Assembly: GCA_021826485.1 (NCBI GenBank)
Contig: JAKAZX010000067.1
Location: 1 to 12,874, forward strand
From: Pseudomonadota bacterium
GTDB taxonomy: Bacteria > Pseudomonadota > Alphaproteobacteria > Acetobacterales > Acetobacteraceae
DNA length: 12,874 bases
Reading direction: 5' to 3'
Of the stretch, positions 6,650 to 12,874 are shown piece after piece (positions within the stretch are counted from its first letter, which is position 1; each line of letters starts with the position of its first letter). A program made the position numbers and the translations under genes. A model generated the notes under the pieces. It was not told where the DNA came from. It was given only the letters and a program-made list of their open reading frames with translations, and did no database searches.

Positions 6650-7450
6650 ATGATCCGGCTGGCAGCGGCGATTGCGGTGAGCGGCCTGCTGGCGATGGCT
6701 GCCTCGGGCGCGTCCGCGCAGTTGCTGGATCCCGCGACGCTGCATGTCGGGCCCGGCTGGGACACGAAATGCGCGACCGGCGGCTGCCCGCTCTATCAGG
6801 GCACCGAGCTGAACGGCTATCACGGCGGCACGCTGGACATCTACCAGAACAGCGCCGGCGCGGCGGCGCTGAATACGCCCGACCTGCTGATCCTCGGCGT
6901 TCCCAACGTCGATGCGCAACTGACCAGCACGCTGGCCGGTTCCGCGCTCGGCGAATGGTATCCGTCGGCGACCACCGGCCCGGGCGTCAGCCTCGGGTCG
7001 CTGACGGTCGCGCCCACGGTGTACGGGCTGAGCAAGTACAGCAACGCCGCGACCGGGCTGTATGGCGTCATGTCCTCGGGGCAGGAGGTTTATTCCTTCC
7101 TCGGCCTGTCGGGGGATCATTCCAACAGCTACACCAACTGGTACGGCGCCGATTCGACGCTGTTCCCCTCCCTGTCCTCCACCTCCGGCTTCGACATTTA
7201 CGTGTTCGGCCTGAACACGACGAAATCGACGCCGTTCAGCGGCAACAAGCTGCTGAACGTCGCCTTCAAGGGCAACCTGCCGCAGGGCACGTTCGCGGTG
7301 GCGTACGGGCAGACCAACAAGCTGGCCTACACCACCCCGTTCACCGAGGCCGGCGTCCGCGTGCCGGAACCGGCCAGTCTGACGCTGCTGGGCAGCGCGC
7401 TGGCCGGACTGGCGCTGATCCGCAGGCGGCGCCGGCGCGGCGGCGACTGA
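6650..7450 (+). CDS. Secreted PEP-CTERM sorting-domain protein
   Basis: The product is 266 residues. Residues 1-23 are a signal peptide (MIRLAAAIAVSGLLAMAASG, then ASA before Gln24). The C-terminus is a PEP-CTERM sorting signal: VPEPASLTLLG (238-248), a hydrophobic helix to about 257, and a basic tail with six arginines (258-263). In systems known from other bacteria, an exosortase cleaves such a tail after export. The mature domain is rich in Ser, Thr, Gly, Asn and Tyr, as in surface or matrix proteins. A Cys41-Cys46 pair may form a disulfide. The domain has no enzyme motif I recognise; function unknown. The reading frame stays open back to an ATG at 6461, but ATG 6650 is chosen for the signal peptide, ribosome site and promoter. 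No exosortase gene is in this window. It converges on trpS with a 9-bp gap. Confidence 0.9.
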   Translation: MIRLAAAIAVSGLLAMAASGASAQLLDPATLHVGPGWDTKCATGGCPLYQGTELNGYHGGTLDIYQNSAGAAALNTPDLLILGVPNVDAQLTSTLAGSALGEWYPSATTGPGVSLGSLTVAPTVYGLSKYSNAATGLYGVMSSGQEVYSFLGLSGDHSNSYTNWYGADSTLFPSLSSTSGFDIYVFGLNTTKSTPFSGNKLLNVAFKGNLPQGTFAVAYGQTNKLAYTTPFTEAGVRVPEPASLTLLGSALAGLALIRRRRRRGGD

Positions 7451-7459
7451 GCCACCGGA

Positions 7460-8458
7460 TCAGGGGCGCAGCAATCCCACCAGACGCTCCGCCTCCGCCA
7501 CGATCGGGTCGGCGATTGCGGCGGCGCGGGCCGCACCCTGGCGCAGAACCGCATCGATCGCGCCCGGATCGGCCAGCCAGCGCCGCGTTTCCGCCGCGAT
7601 CGGGGCAAGATGCGCGATCAGGCGTTCGGCCAGCGCCTCCTTGAACGCACCGAAGCCCTTGCCGCCATGCTCGGCCAGCACGCCGGCGAGATCGCTGTCC
7701 GCCAGCGCGGCGTAGATGCCGACCAGGTTGCGCGCCTCCGCCCGGCCCTCCAGCCCGGCCGGCGCCTCCGGTAGCGGATGCGGGTCGGTCTTGGCCCGGC
7801 GGATCTTCTGCGCGATCGCGTCGGCATCGTCGGTCAGGTTGATGCGGCTCTGGTCCGACGGGTCGGACTTGCTCATCTTCTTGGTGCCGTCGCGCAGGCT
7901 CATCACCCGCGCCGCCACACCCATTATCACCGGCTCGATCACCGGGAAGAAATCGACGCCGTAATCGTGGTTGAATTTCTGCGCGATGTCGTTGGCGAGT
8001 TCGAGATGCTGGCGCTGATCGTCGCCCACCGGCACGCGCGAGGCCTTGTAGGCCAGGATGTCGGCGGCCATCAGGTTGGGATAGACGAACAGGCCGGTGG
8101 AGACATTCTCCCGGTCCTTGCCGGCCTTGTCCTTGAACTGCGTCATGCGGTTGAGCCAGCCCATGCGGGCGACGCAGTTGAAAATCCAGGCCAGCCGCGC
8201 ATGGGCGTGGACGGCCGACTGGTTGAACAGGATGTGCCGGTCGGCATCGATCCCGCAGGCCAGCAGGCTCGCCGTCATCTCCCGCGTCTGGGCGGCAAGC
8301 TGCTTCGGGTCCTGCCAGGTGGTCAGCGCGTGCAGATCGACCACGCAGTAGATGCAGTCGTGCCGGTCCTGCAACGCGACCCAGTTGCGCATCGCGCCGA
8401 GATAGTTGCCGAGCTGCGGAACGCCGGAAGGCTGGATGCCGGAGAAGACGAGCTGCAT
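7460..8458 (-). CDS. trpS: Tryptophanyl-tRNA synthetase
   Basis: This 332-residue class Ic aminoacyl-tRNA synthetase charges tRNA(Trp) with tryptophan in the cytoplasm. The ATP-binding HIGH equivalent is QPSGVPQLGNYLGA (9-22) and the KMSKS loop is KMSKS at 194-198 within GTKKMSKSDPSD. The tryptophan-pocket regions (VVDLHALT, 39-46, and VGDDQRQHLELA, 144-155) are intact, and the length equals that of the bacterial enzyme. The frame is open further upstream, but ATG 8458 is chosen because the family begins directly with the MxxVFSGIQPSG strand. It is last in the gpsA-murJ-trpS run, 55 bp after murJ. I see no T-box or leader peptide in that gap. The gene is intact and expected to be essential. 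Confidence 0.97.
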   Translation of the reverse strand: MQLVFSGIQPSGVPQLGNYLGAMRNWVALQDRHDCIYCVVDLHALTTWQDPKQLAAQTREMTASLLACGIDADRHILFNQSAVHAHARLAWIFNCVARMGWLNRMTQFKDKAGKDRENVSTGLFVYPNLMAADILAYKASRVPVGDDQRQHLELANDIAQKFNHDYGVDFFPVIEPVIMGVAARVMSLRDGTKKMSKSDPSDQSRINLTDDADAIAQKIRRAKTDPHPLPEAPAGLEGRAEARNLVGIYAALADSDLAGVLAEHGGKGFGAFKEALAERLIAHLAPIAAETRRWLADPGAIDAVLRQGAARAAAIADPIVAEAERLVGLLRP

Positions 8459-8513
8459 GGGACGCCTGGACCGATGAGGAAGGGCGCCGTTTTCCGGTCC
8501 GCGGCGGCGCCGG

Positions 8514-10082
8514 TCAACCCTGCACGGGAGCCGGGCGGCGGCGGCGCAGCAGGCGGCGCGCAACCTCCTGCACGCTGAACGCACCCAGCACCTGCCCGGC
8601 GATGCCGTAGGCGGCCATGCCGCCGCCCACCAGCAGCACCAGGCCGAGCCAGCGCAGCCCATGCCCGCCGCCGGTGTCCAGCGCCGCATAGACGCTGCCC
8701 TGCATCGCCCACAGCACGCCGACCATCACCCCGCTCGCCGCCAGCATCCGCACCACCCGCCGCCGCAGCACCGCATCGGCGGCGAAATGGCCGCGCCGGT
8801 GCAGGATCACCCCCAGCGCCGCCACATTGCCCCAGGCCGCGATGGTGGAGGCGATCGGCGGGCCGAGATGCTGCAACGGCCCCATCAGCAGCAGGTTGAG
8901 CACCAGATTGAGCACCACCGCGGCGGTGCCGATCTTCACCGGCGCCGCCGTGTCGCCGCGCGCGAAGAACGCCGGCACCAGCACCTTCACCAGCACGAAG
9001 GCGGGCAGCCCGGCCGCATAAGCGGCCAGCGCCTCGGCGGATTTCAGCACCGCCGGGGGGGCGAAGGCGCCGCGGCCGAACAGCACGGCGATGATCGGCA
9101 CGTCGCAGACCATCAGCGCCAGCGCCGCCGGCAGCGTCAGCAGCAGGGCGTATTCGATGGCGCGGTTCAGCGTCACCACCGCGTCGCGCGGCGCGCCACC
9201 CGCCACCTGCCGCGACAGCGTCGGCAGCAGTGCCGTGCCGACCGCGGCCCCGATCGTGCCGAGCGGAAGCTGGTTCACCCGGTCCGCGTAATACAGGACG
9301 GAGACGGTGCCGGGCGGCAGCAGGCTGCCGATGATGACGTCCACCGACAGGTTGAGCTGCGTCACCCCCGCCCCCAGCAGCCCCGGCGTCATGCGCCGCA
9401 GCAGCAGCCGCACCTGCGGTGTCAGGCGCGGCCGGGGGAGCGGAATATGCACCCCGGCCCGCCTGACCGCCCAGGCCACCATGCCGAGCTGGAGCACGCC
9501 CGACACAGCGACCCCGAGCGCCAGCGCGTGCCCCGCCGTCGGCACGACGCCTGACAGGCCGAGCATGAAGGCGATGGTGGCGAGATTGTACAGCACCGGG
9601 GCCGCGGCGGCGGCGGCGAAACGGTCCAGCCCGTTGAGCACGCCCGAAACCAGCGCGGTCAGGCAGATCAGCGGCATGTAGGGGAAGGCGATCCGGCTGA
9701 GCGTCACGGCAAGCTGGAACTTCGCCGGGATGGCGGAAAATCCGGGCGCGATCACCGCCAGCACCTGCGGCATGAAGATTTCCGCGAGCACGGTCAGGCC
9801 GAACAGCCAGAACGCCATGACCGAGGCCGCCTGGCCGGCGAACCGGGCCGCCGCCGGCCGCCCTTCTGCGGTCATGACGGCGGAGAAGGCGGGTACGAAG
9901 GCGGCGTTGAAGGCGCCCTCGCCGAACAGGCGGCGGAACAGGTTGGGCAGCCGGTTGGCGACGAAGAATGCATCCGCGACCGGCCCGGCGCCGAGCAGCG
10001 CGGCGATCAGGATGTCGCGCGCGAAGCCGAGCAGGCGGCTGACCATCGTCCAGCCGCCGACCGTGAGGATGCCGCGGACCAT
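8514..10082 (-). CDS. murJ: Lipid II flippase MurJ
   Basis: This 522-residue polytopic protein of the MOP/MviN family moves lipid II across the inner membrane for peptidoglycan synthesis. The N-terminal signature is clear: SRLLGFARD (15-23), VADAFFVANRLPNLFRR (35-51) and GEGAFNAAFVP (54-64). Arginines known to matter in E. coli MurJ are present at corresponding places: Arg16, Arg22, Arg50/51 and Arg268 (in YYADRVNQ). About 14 hydrophobic helices fill the chain, and the basic C-terminus (RRLLRRRRP) is cytosolic. ATG 10082 follows AAGGGAG at a tight 3-nt spacing. It lies 32 bp after gpsA and 55 bp before trpS, all on one strand, so a shared transcript is likely. Length and motifs look normal and it is expected to be essential. 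Confidence 0.97.
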   Translation of the reverse strand: MVRGILTVGGWTMVSRLLGFARDILIAALLGAGPVADAFFVANRLPNLFRRLFGEGAFNAAFVPAFSAVMTAEGRPAAARFAGQAASVMAFWLFGLTVLAEIFMPQVLAVIAPGFSAIPAKFQLAVTLSRIAFPYMPLICLTALVSGVLNGLDRFAAAAAAPVLYNLATIAFMLGLSGVVPTAGHALALGVAVSGVLQLGMVAWAVRRAGVHIPLPRPRLTPQVRLLLRRMTPGLLGAGVTQLNLSVDVIIGSLLPPGTVSVLYYADRVNQLPLGTIGAAVGTALLPTLSRQVAGGAPRDAVVTLNRAIEYALLLTLPAALALMVCDVPIIAVLFGRGAFAPPAVLKSAEALAAYAAGLPAFVLVKVLVPAFFARGDTAAPVKIGTAAVVLNLVLNLLLMGPLQHLGPPIASTIAAWGNVAALGVILHRRGHFAADAVLRRRVVRMLAASGVMVGVLWAMQGSVYAALDTGGGHGLRWLGLVLLVGGGMAAYGIAGQVLGAFSVQEVARRLLRRRRPAPVQG

Positions 10083-10114
10083 GCGCTCCCTTAAACCACC
10101 AGCGACGCGCGCGG

Positions 10115-11077
10115 CTACTCGTCCGTCAGCCGGCGGGCCAGCAGGGCGGCAATGGCCTGCGCCATCGTGATCCGTCCGCCGAGCACGCCCGCCACCGCCG
10201 CCGCGACCGGCACGGCAACGCCGTGACGCAGCGCGCGGGCGACCAGAGCCGGGGCGGTCGCCACCCCCTCGGTAACGGCGGAGCGGCCGGCCAGGATGTC
10301 CGCCGGTTGCGCCCCGCGCCCCAACGCCAACCCGAAACTATAGTTGCGGCTGGCCGGGGAGGTGCTGGTCAGCAGCAGGTCGCCGAGGCCCGACAGGCCC
10401 GCCACCGTGTCCGCCTGCCCGCCCAGCGCGACCGCGAGGCGGGACAGCTCGGCGATGCCGCGGGTGATCAGGGCGGCGCGCGCATTCTCCCCCAGGCCCG
10501 CGCCGATCACCGCCCCGGCGGCGATGGCGATCACGTTCTTGGCCGCGCCGCCGACCTGCGCCCCCACCGGATCGCCGTTGCCGTAAAGGCGGAACGGCGG
10601 CGTCGCCAGCCGGGCGATGACGTCGCGGCGCAGCGCCTCCTCCCGCGCCGCGACCACGACGGCGGTGGGCAGGCCGGCGGCGACCTCGGCGGCGAAGCTC
10701 GGGCCGGTCAGCGCGGCGACCGGGCGGCCGGGCTGCACCTCCGCCAGGATTTCCAGCGGCAGGGCGAGCGTGCCGGTCTCGATCCCCTTGGCGCAGCACA
10801 CCAGCGGCCCGCCCGGCGGCAGGGCCGCGGCGACTTCCCGCAGATGCTGCAACGGCACCGCCAGCAGCAGCAGGCCGGCCGCCGGCAGCGTGCCGGTGAC
10901 GGTGATGCCCGGCGGCAGGGCCACGCCGGGCAGCCGCTCCCCCACCCGTTCCGGCCGGCGCGCCCAGAGCGTGACGGCAGCCCCCGCGCGGGCCGCCTGC
11001 GCGGCCAGCGCCAGCCCCCAGGCGCCGGCGCCGATCACCGCGATGCTGGCAAGCTTGGGCGTGGGGCTGGCGGTCAT
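10115..11077 (-). CDS. gpsA: Glycerol-3-phosphate dehydrogenase [NAD(P)+]
   Basis: The 320-residue enzyme reduces dihydroxyacetone phosphate to sn-glycerol-3-phosphate, the backbone for phospholipids, in the cytoplasm. The N-terminal Rossmann domain has GAGAWG (16-21). Lys97 (CCAKGIETG) and Lys180 (GGAAKNVIAIA) are the conserved substrate and catalytic lysines. GPSFAAEVA (125-133), GLSGLGDLLLT (227-237) and SRNYSFG (243-249, with Arg244-Asn245 binding substrate) complete the signature. Length is typical. ATG 11077 begins just before the Rossmann strand and lacks a Shine-Dalgarno. A TAGCCT hexamer lies 6 nt upstream, so the mRNA might be leaderless. It heads the probable operon with murJ and trpS and is divergent (96-bp gap) from the alpha/beta hydrolase. 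Confidence 0.97.
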   Translation of the reverse strand: MTASPTPKLASIAVIGAGAWGLALAAQAARAGAAVTLWARRPERVGERLPGVALPPGITVTGTLPAAGLLLLAVPLQHLREVAAALPPGGPLVCCAKGIETGTLALPLEILAEVQPGRPVAALTGPSFAAEVAAGLPTAVVVAAREEALRRDVIARLATPPFRLYGNGDPVGAQVGGAAKNVIAIAAGAVIGAGLGENARAALITRGIAELSRLAVALGGQADTVAGLSGLGDLLLTSTSPASRNYSFGLALGRGAQPADILAGRSAVTEGVATAPALVARALRHGVAVPVAAAVAGVLGGRITMAQAIAALLARRLTDE

Positions 11078-11173
11078 GCGCAGAGGCTAGCGCATCCGGC
11101 GGGACGGATCACTGACCGGGCCGCCATCTGCCTTGTCCGCGCCCCGCGTCTGGCGCATGAGGGATCGCCGGCC

Positions 11174-11974
11174 ATGGAGAATGGAATGAGCGTCGCGGCA
11201 ATGCACGTCACCCGCTGGGGGACCTCCGGCCCGCTGATCGTGCTGGTGCATGGCAGCGCGCAGGGCAGCGAGGTCGGCGGCGACCGGCACTTTGCCGCCC
11301 AGGCCGCGCTGGCCGAACTCGGCTGGCGCGTCGCCGTGCCGGACCGGCCGGGCCACGGCCGCAGCCCGGCGCCGGGGCGCCCGGACGATGCCGAGGCGGA
11401 CGGTGCGCTGATCGCCGATCTCCTGGGCGACGGCGCACATCTGGTCGGCCATTCCTTCGGCGGCTGCGTGGCCCTGGCCGCCGCCGCGATGCGGCCGGCG
11501 GCGGTGCGGTCGCTCACGCTGATCGAGCCGGCGATGATGGCGCTCGCCGCCGACAGCCCGGTGGTGCAAGGGTTCTTCGCGGAGATGGGCAGGCTGGCCG
11601 CCACCGCCGCCTCCCCGGCGGACCGGGCGGTGCGGTTCGCCCGGCTGGTCGGCATCCCCGACGCCATCCGCGGCGGGTCGAGCGAGGCGGAACTGACGCG
11701 CATGGGCAAGGCGCTCGCCGACATGCGGCTGCCGCCGCCGCCCCAATTGCGGGCGCAGTTCGCCGCCGTGCGCGCGGCCGGCATCCCGTTGCAGGTGATC
11801 GACGGCGGATGGAACCCGGTGTTCGGGCTGGTGGCGGGGCGGGTCGCCGAACTCGGCGGCGGCCGGCATGTGGTGCTCGCCGCCCCGCACCACTTCCCGC
11901 AGCTCGCCGCGGCGGCGTTCAACCCGACGCTGGCGGAATTCATGTCGGCGGCCGACCGGCAGCGCGGCGGTTAG
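11174..11974 (+). CDS. Alpha/beta-fold hydrolase
   Basis: The 266-residue protein has the alpha/beta-hydrolase core. The oxyanion-hole stretch is LVHGSAQGSE (24-33), then DRPGHGRSP (57-65), the nucleophile elbow GHSFGG with Ser94 (92-97) and the late histidine in APHHFPQL (His239 or His240). The acid is probably Asp210 in VIDGG, which is less certain. A cap segment (about 125-190) lies between strands 6 and 7. Substrate is unknown; esterases, lactonases and C-C hydrolases of aromatic pathways share this layout. ATG 11174 follows GAGGGA by 9 nt; ATG 11186 (residue 5) is an alternative. The frame is open far upstream to 10223, but that part lies over gpsA and is not coding. Its TAG stop overlaps the GntR gene stop by 4 bp. 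Confidence 0.9.
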   Translation: MENGMSVAAMHVTRWGTSGPLIVLVHGSAQGSEVGGDRHFAAQAALAELGWRVAVPDRPGHGRSPAPGRPDDAEADGALIADLLGDGAHLVGHSFGGCVALAAAAMRPAAVRSLTLIEPAMMALAADSPVVQGFFAEMGRLAATAASPADRAVRFARLVGIPDAIRGGSSEAELTRMGKALADMRLPPPPQLRAQFAAVRAAGIPLQVIDGGWNPVFGLVAGRVAELGGGRHVVLAAPHHFPQLAAAAFNPTLAEFMSAADRQRGG

Positions 11975-12645
11975 GCGCAGTCGGCCCCAACCAGTTCGAG
12001 ATTGGCGAGCGTCAGTTCCGCCGTCAGGCTGAAATGGCGGGCGAGCAGCGCGCACGCCTCCCCGGCATCATGGCGCAGCGCCGCCTCCGCGATCGCGCGG
12101 TGCTCGGCGTCCAGGTCGCGCGTCTCCCCGCCGGGGCGGGCGGACATGCGGCGATAGCGTTCCGAGCGGTCGAACAGGCTGGCGCGCACGGCCAGCAGGC
12201 TCGGGCTGGCGCAGCCGGCGGCCAGCGCCTCATGGAAGGTGGCATGGGCGCGCGCCCATTCCTCGGTGATCGGCGGCGCCTGCCCGTCCCGATACAGCGG
12301 CGTGCGCAGCAGCCGGTGCAGCGAGGCGACCACCGCCTCCTCCCAGTCCAGCGTGTGGCGGGCGATCGCGGTGCGCAGCGCCAGCGTCTCGATCTCGATG
12401 CGCAGCCAGGTCACGTCGTTGAGGTCGGCGACCGAGATCGGCGCCACCTGGAAACTGCGCTGCGGATCGGCCAGCACCAGCCCCTCGGCGGCCAGGCGCG
12501 ACAGCGACTCGCGCACCACGGCAAGGCTGACGTCGAACCGGTCGCAGAGGTCGCCGGTGCGCAGCCGCGCGCCAGGACGCAGCACGCAGCGCAGGATGTC
12601 CTGGCGCAGTTGCTGGGTGACGCTCTCGGTCAGGCTGCGCGACAT
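11971..12645 (-). CDS. GntR family transcriptional regulator with FCD domain
   Basis: This 224-residue DNA-binding protein has a GntR winged helix at residues 1-68. It shows the usual LRPGARLRTGDLCDRFDVS turn followed by VRESLSRLAAEGLV. A helical FCD effector domain covers about 75-205. Conserved FCD marks are LRIEIETLAL, FHEAL with His138, EHRAIAEA with His182, and ARHF with His204. The usual D-x-x-F-H metal motif reads H-A-T-F-H, so His134 replaces the aspartate. FCD regulators typically sense organic acids and repress nearby catabolic or transport genes, and the adjoining MFS transporter is the natural target (inference). The gene starts 9 bp after the transporter stop with a GAGGGA site that overlaps that stop, so translation is coupled. 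Confidence 0.93.
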   Translation of the reverse strand: MSRSLTESVTQQLRQDILRCVLRPGARLRTGDLCDRFDVSLAVVRESLSRLAAEGLVLADPQRSFQVAPISVADLNDVTWLRIEIETLALRTAIARHTLDWEEAVVASLHRLLRTPLYRDGQAPPITEEWARAHATFHEALAAGCASPSLLAVRASLFDRSERYRRMSARPGGETRDLDAEHRAIAEAALRHDAGEACALLARHFSLTAELTLANLELVGADCA

Positions 12646-12650
12646 CCGCG

Positions 12651-12656
12651 TCCCTC
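12651..12656 (-). promoter_or_regulatory. Ribosome binding site of the GntR regulator
   Basis: GAGGGA on the minus strand, 5 nt before ATG 12645, overlaps the TGA stop of the upstream transporter. This supports ATG 12645 and translational coupling. Confidence 0.65.
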
Positions 12657-12874
12657 AGGCCGCGCCGGACAGCGCGGGGCGCGCCGCCGGGGTGACGGCG
12701 CGCAGCAATAGCACGCCGATCGCGGCCAGCAGCAGCAGCCCACCCATTACCAGCAGCATCACCTGCGCACCGCCATGCGGGCCGATCATGCGCCCGGCCA
12801 GCAGCGGCAGCGCCACCTGGCCGAACCTGCCGAGCGCCATCGCCCAGCCGATGCCGGTGCCGCGGATCGGCGTC
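12655..12874 (-). CDS. MFS transporter, C-terminal end (cut by the right window edge)
   Basis: The reverse strand is open from the right edge to TGA at 12655, 72 codons with no true start in view. The visible part begins with a conserved segment of the major facilitator superfamily, IRGTGIGWAMALGRFGQVALP. This resembles the R-x-T-G-x-G-W...G-R-x-G motif of aromatic-acid:proton symporters (AAHS) and relatives (shown in parts: RGTGIGW and GRFGQ). Two hydrophobic helices follow, about 16-34 and 43-62 of the visible part, then a short polar tail. The family call is good, the subfamily tentative. A Met codon at 12840 lies inside the motif and is not the start. It precedes the GntR gene by 9 bp on the same strand. 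Confidence 0.8.
   Translation of the reverse strand, partial: TPIRGTGIGWAMALGRFGQVALPLLAGRMIGPHGGAQVMLLVMGGLLLLAAIGVLLLRAVTPAARPALSGAA

Noticed and set aside
10223..11173. 317-codon N-terminal extension of the alpha/beta hydrolase frame
   Set aside because: It is antisense to gpsA, compositionally odd, and the hydrolase has a good start at 11174 with a ribosome site.
1..12874. CRISPR array, insertion sequence, prophage or integron
   Set aside because: No regularly spaced repeats, transposase or integrase motifs were seen on either strand.

Overview
The window is very GC-rich, gene-dense bacterial chromosome with no sign of a plasmid, phage or transposon. Gene content (Coq7-type ubiquinone hydroxylase, GluQ, a gpsA-murJ-trpS run, DsbB beside Coq7, a PAS/HAMP kinase) and codon use point to an alphaproteobacterium. 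Rhodospirillales, perhaps Acetobacteraceae, is the best guess; this is inference from gene content, not a database match. Thirteen protein genes are supported: eleven complete and two cut by the window edges. No tRNA, rRNA, CRISPR array or insertion sequence was seen.

Layout, left to right. Positions 1-1284 (minus) hold the N-terminal two-thirds or so of a membrane-bound PAS-PAS histidine kinase that ends at the window edge just after its phosphoacceptor His. gluQ (minus) follows, which modifies tRNA(Asp). A conserved HNH nuclease (plus) starts divergently from it, from an uncertain, probably TTG, start codon. Then come dsbB-coq7 (minus, translationally coupled), a GST (plus, divergent from dsbB), a FadD-like acyl-CoA ligase (minus) and a secreted PEP-CTERM protein (plus, divergent from the ligase across the largest intergenic gap, 215 bp). 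gpsA-murJ-trpS (minus) form a probable housekeeping operon for phospholipid precursor, lipid II flipping and tryptophan charging. The right end has an alpha/beta hydrolase (plus) facing a GntR/FCD regulator and an MFS transporter (both minus), which looks like a small catabolic or uptake module.

Functional links: DsbB passes electrons to ubiquinone, which Coq7 helps to make, and the two genes share an mRNA. FadD and GpsA both feed lipid metabolism but lie in separate units. The MFS stop codon overlaps the GntR ribosome binding site, so regulator and transporter are coupled.

The window is mostly ordinary core genome and I do not see an undescribed defence or mobile system. The points most worth a second look are the solitary PEP-CTERM protein with its own promoter and an inverted repeat upstream, the start or possible frameshift of the HNH gene, two genes (dsbB, gpsA) that look leaderless, and the fact that all four convergent gene pairs are separated by 14 bp or less. 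No stretch longer than 300 bp lacks a gene.
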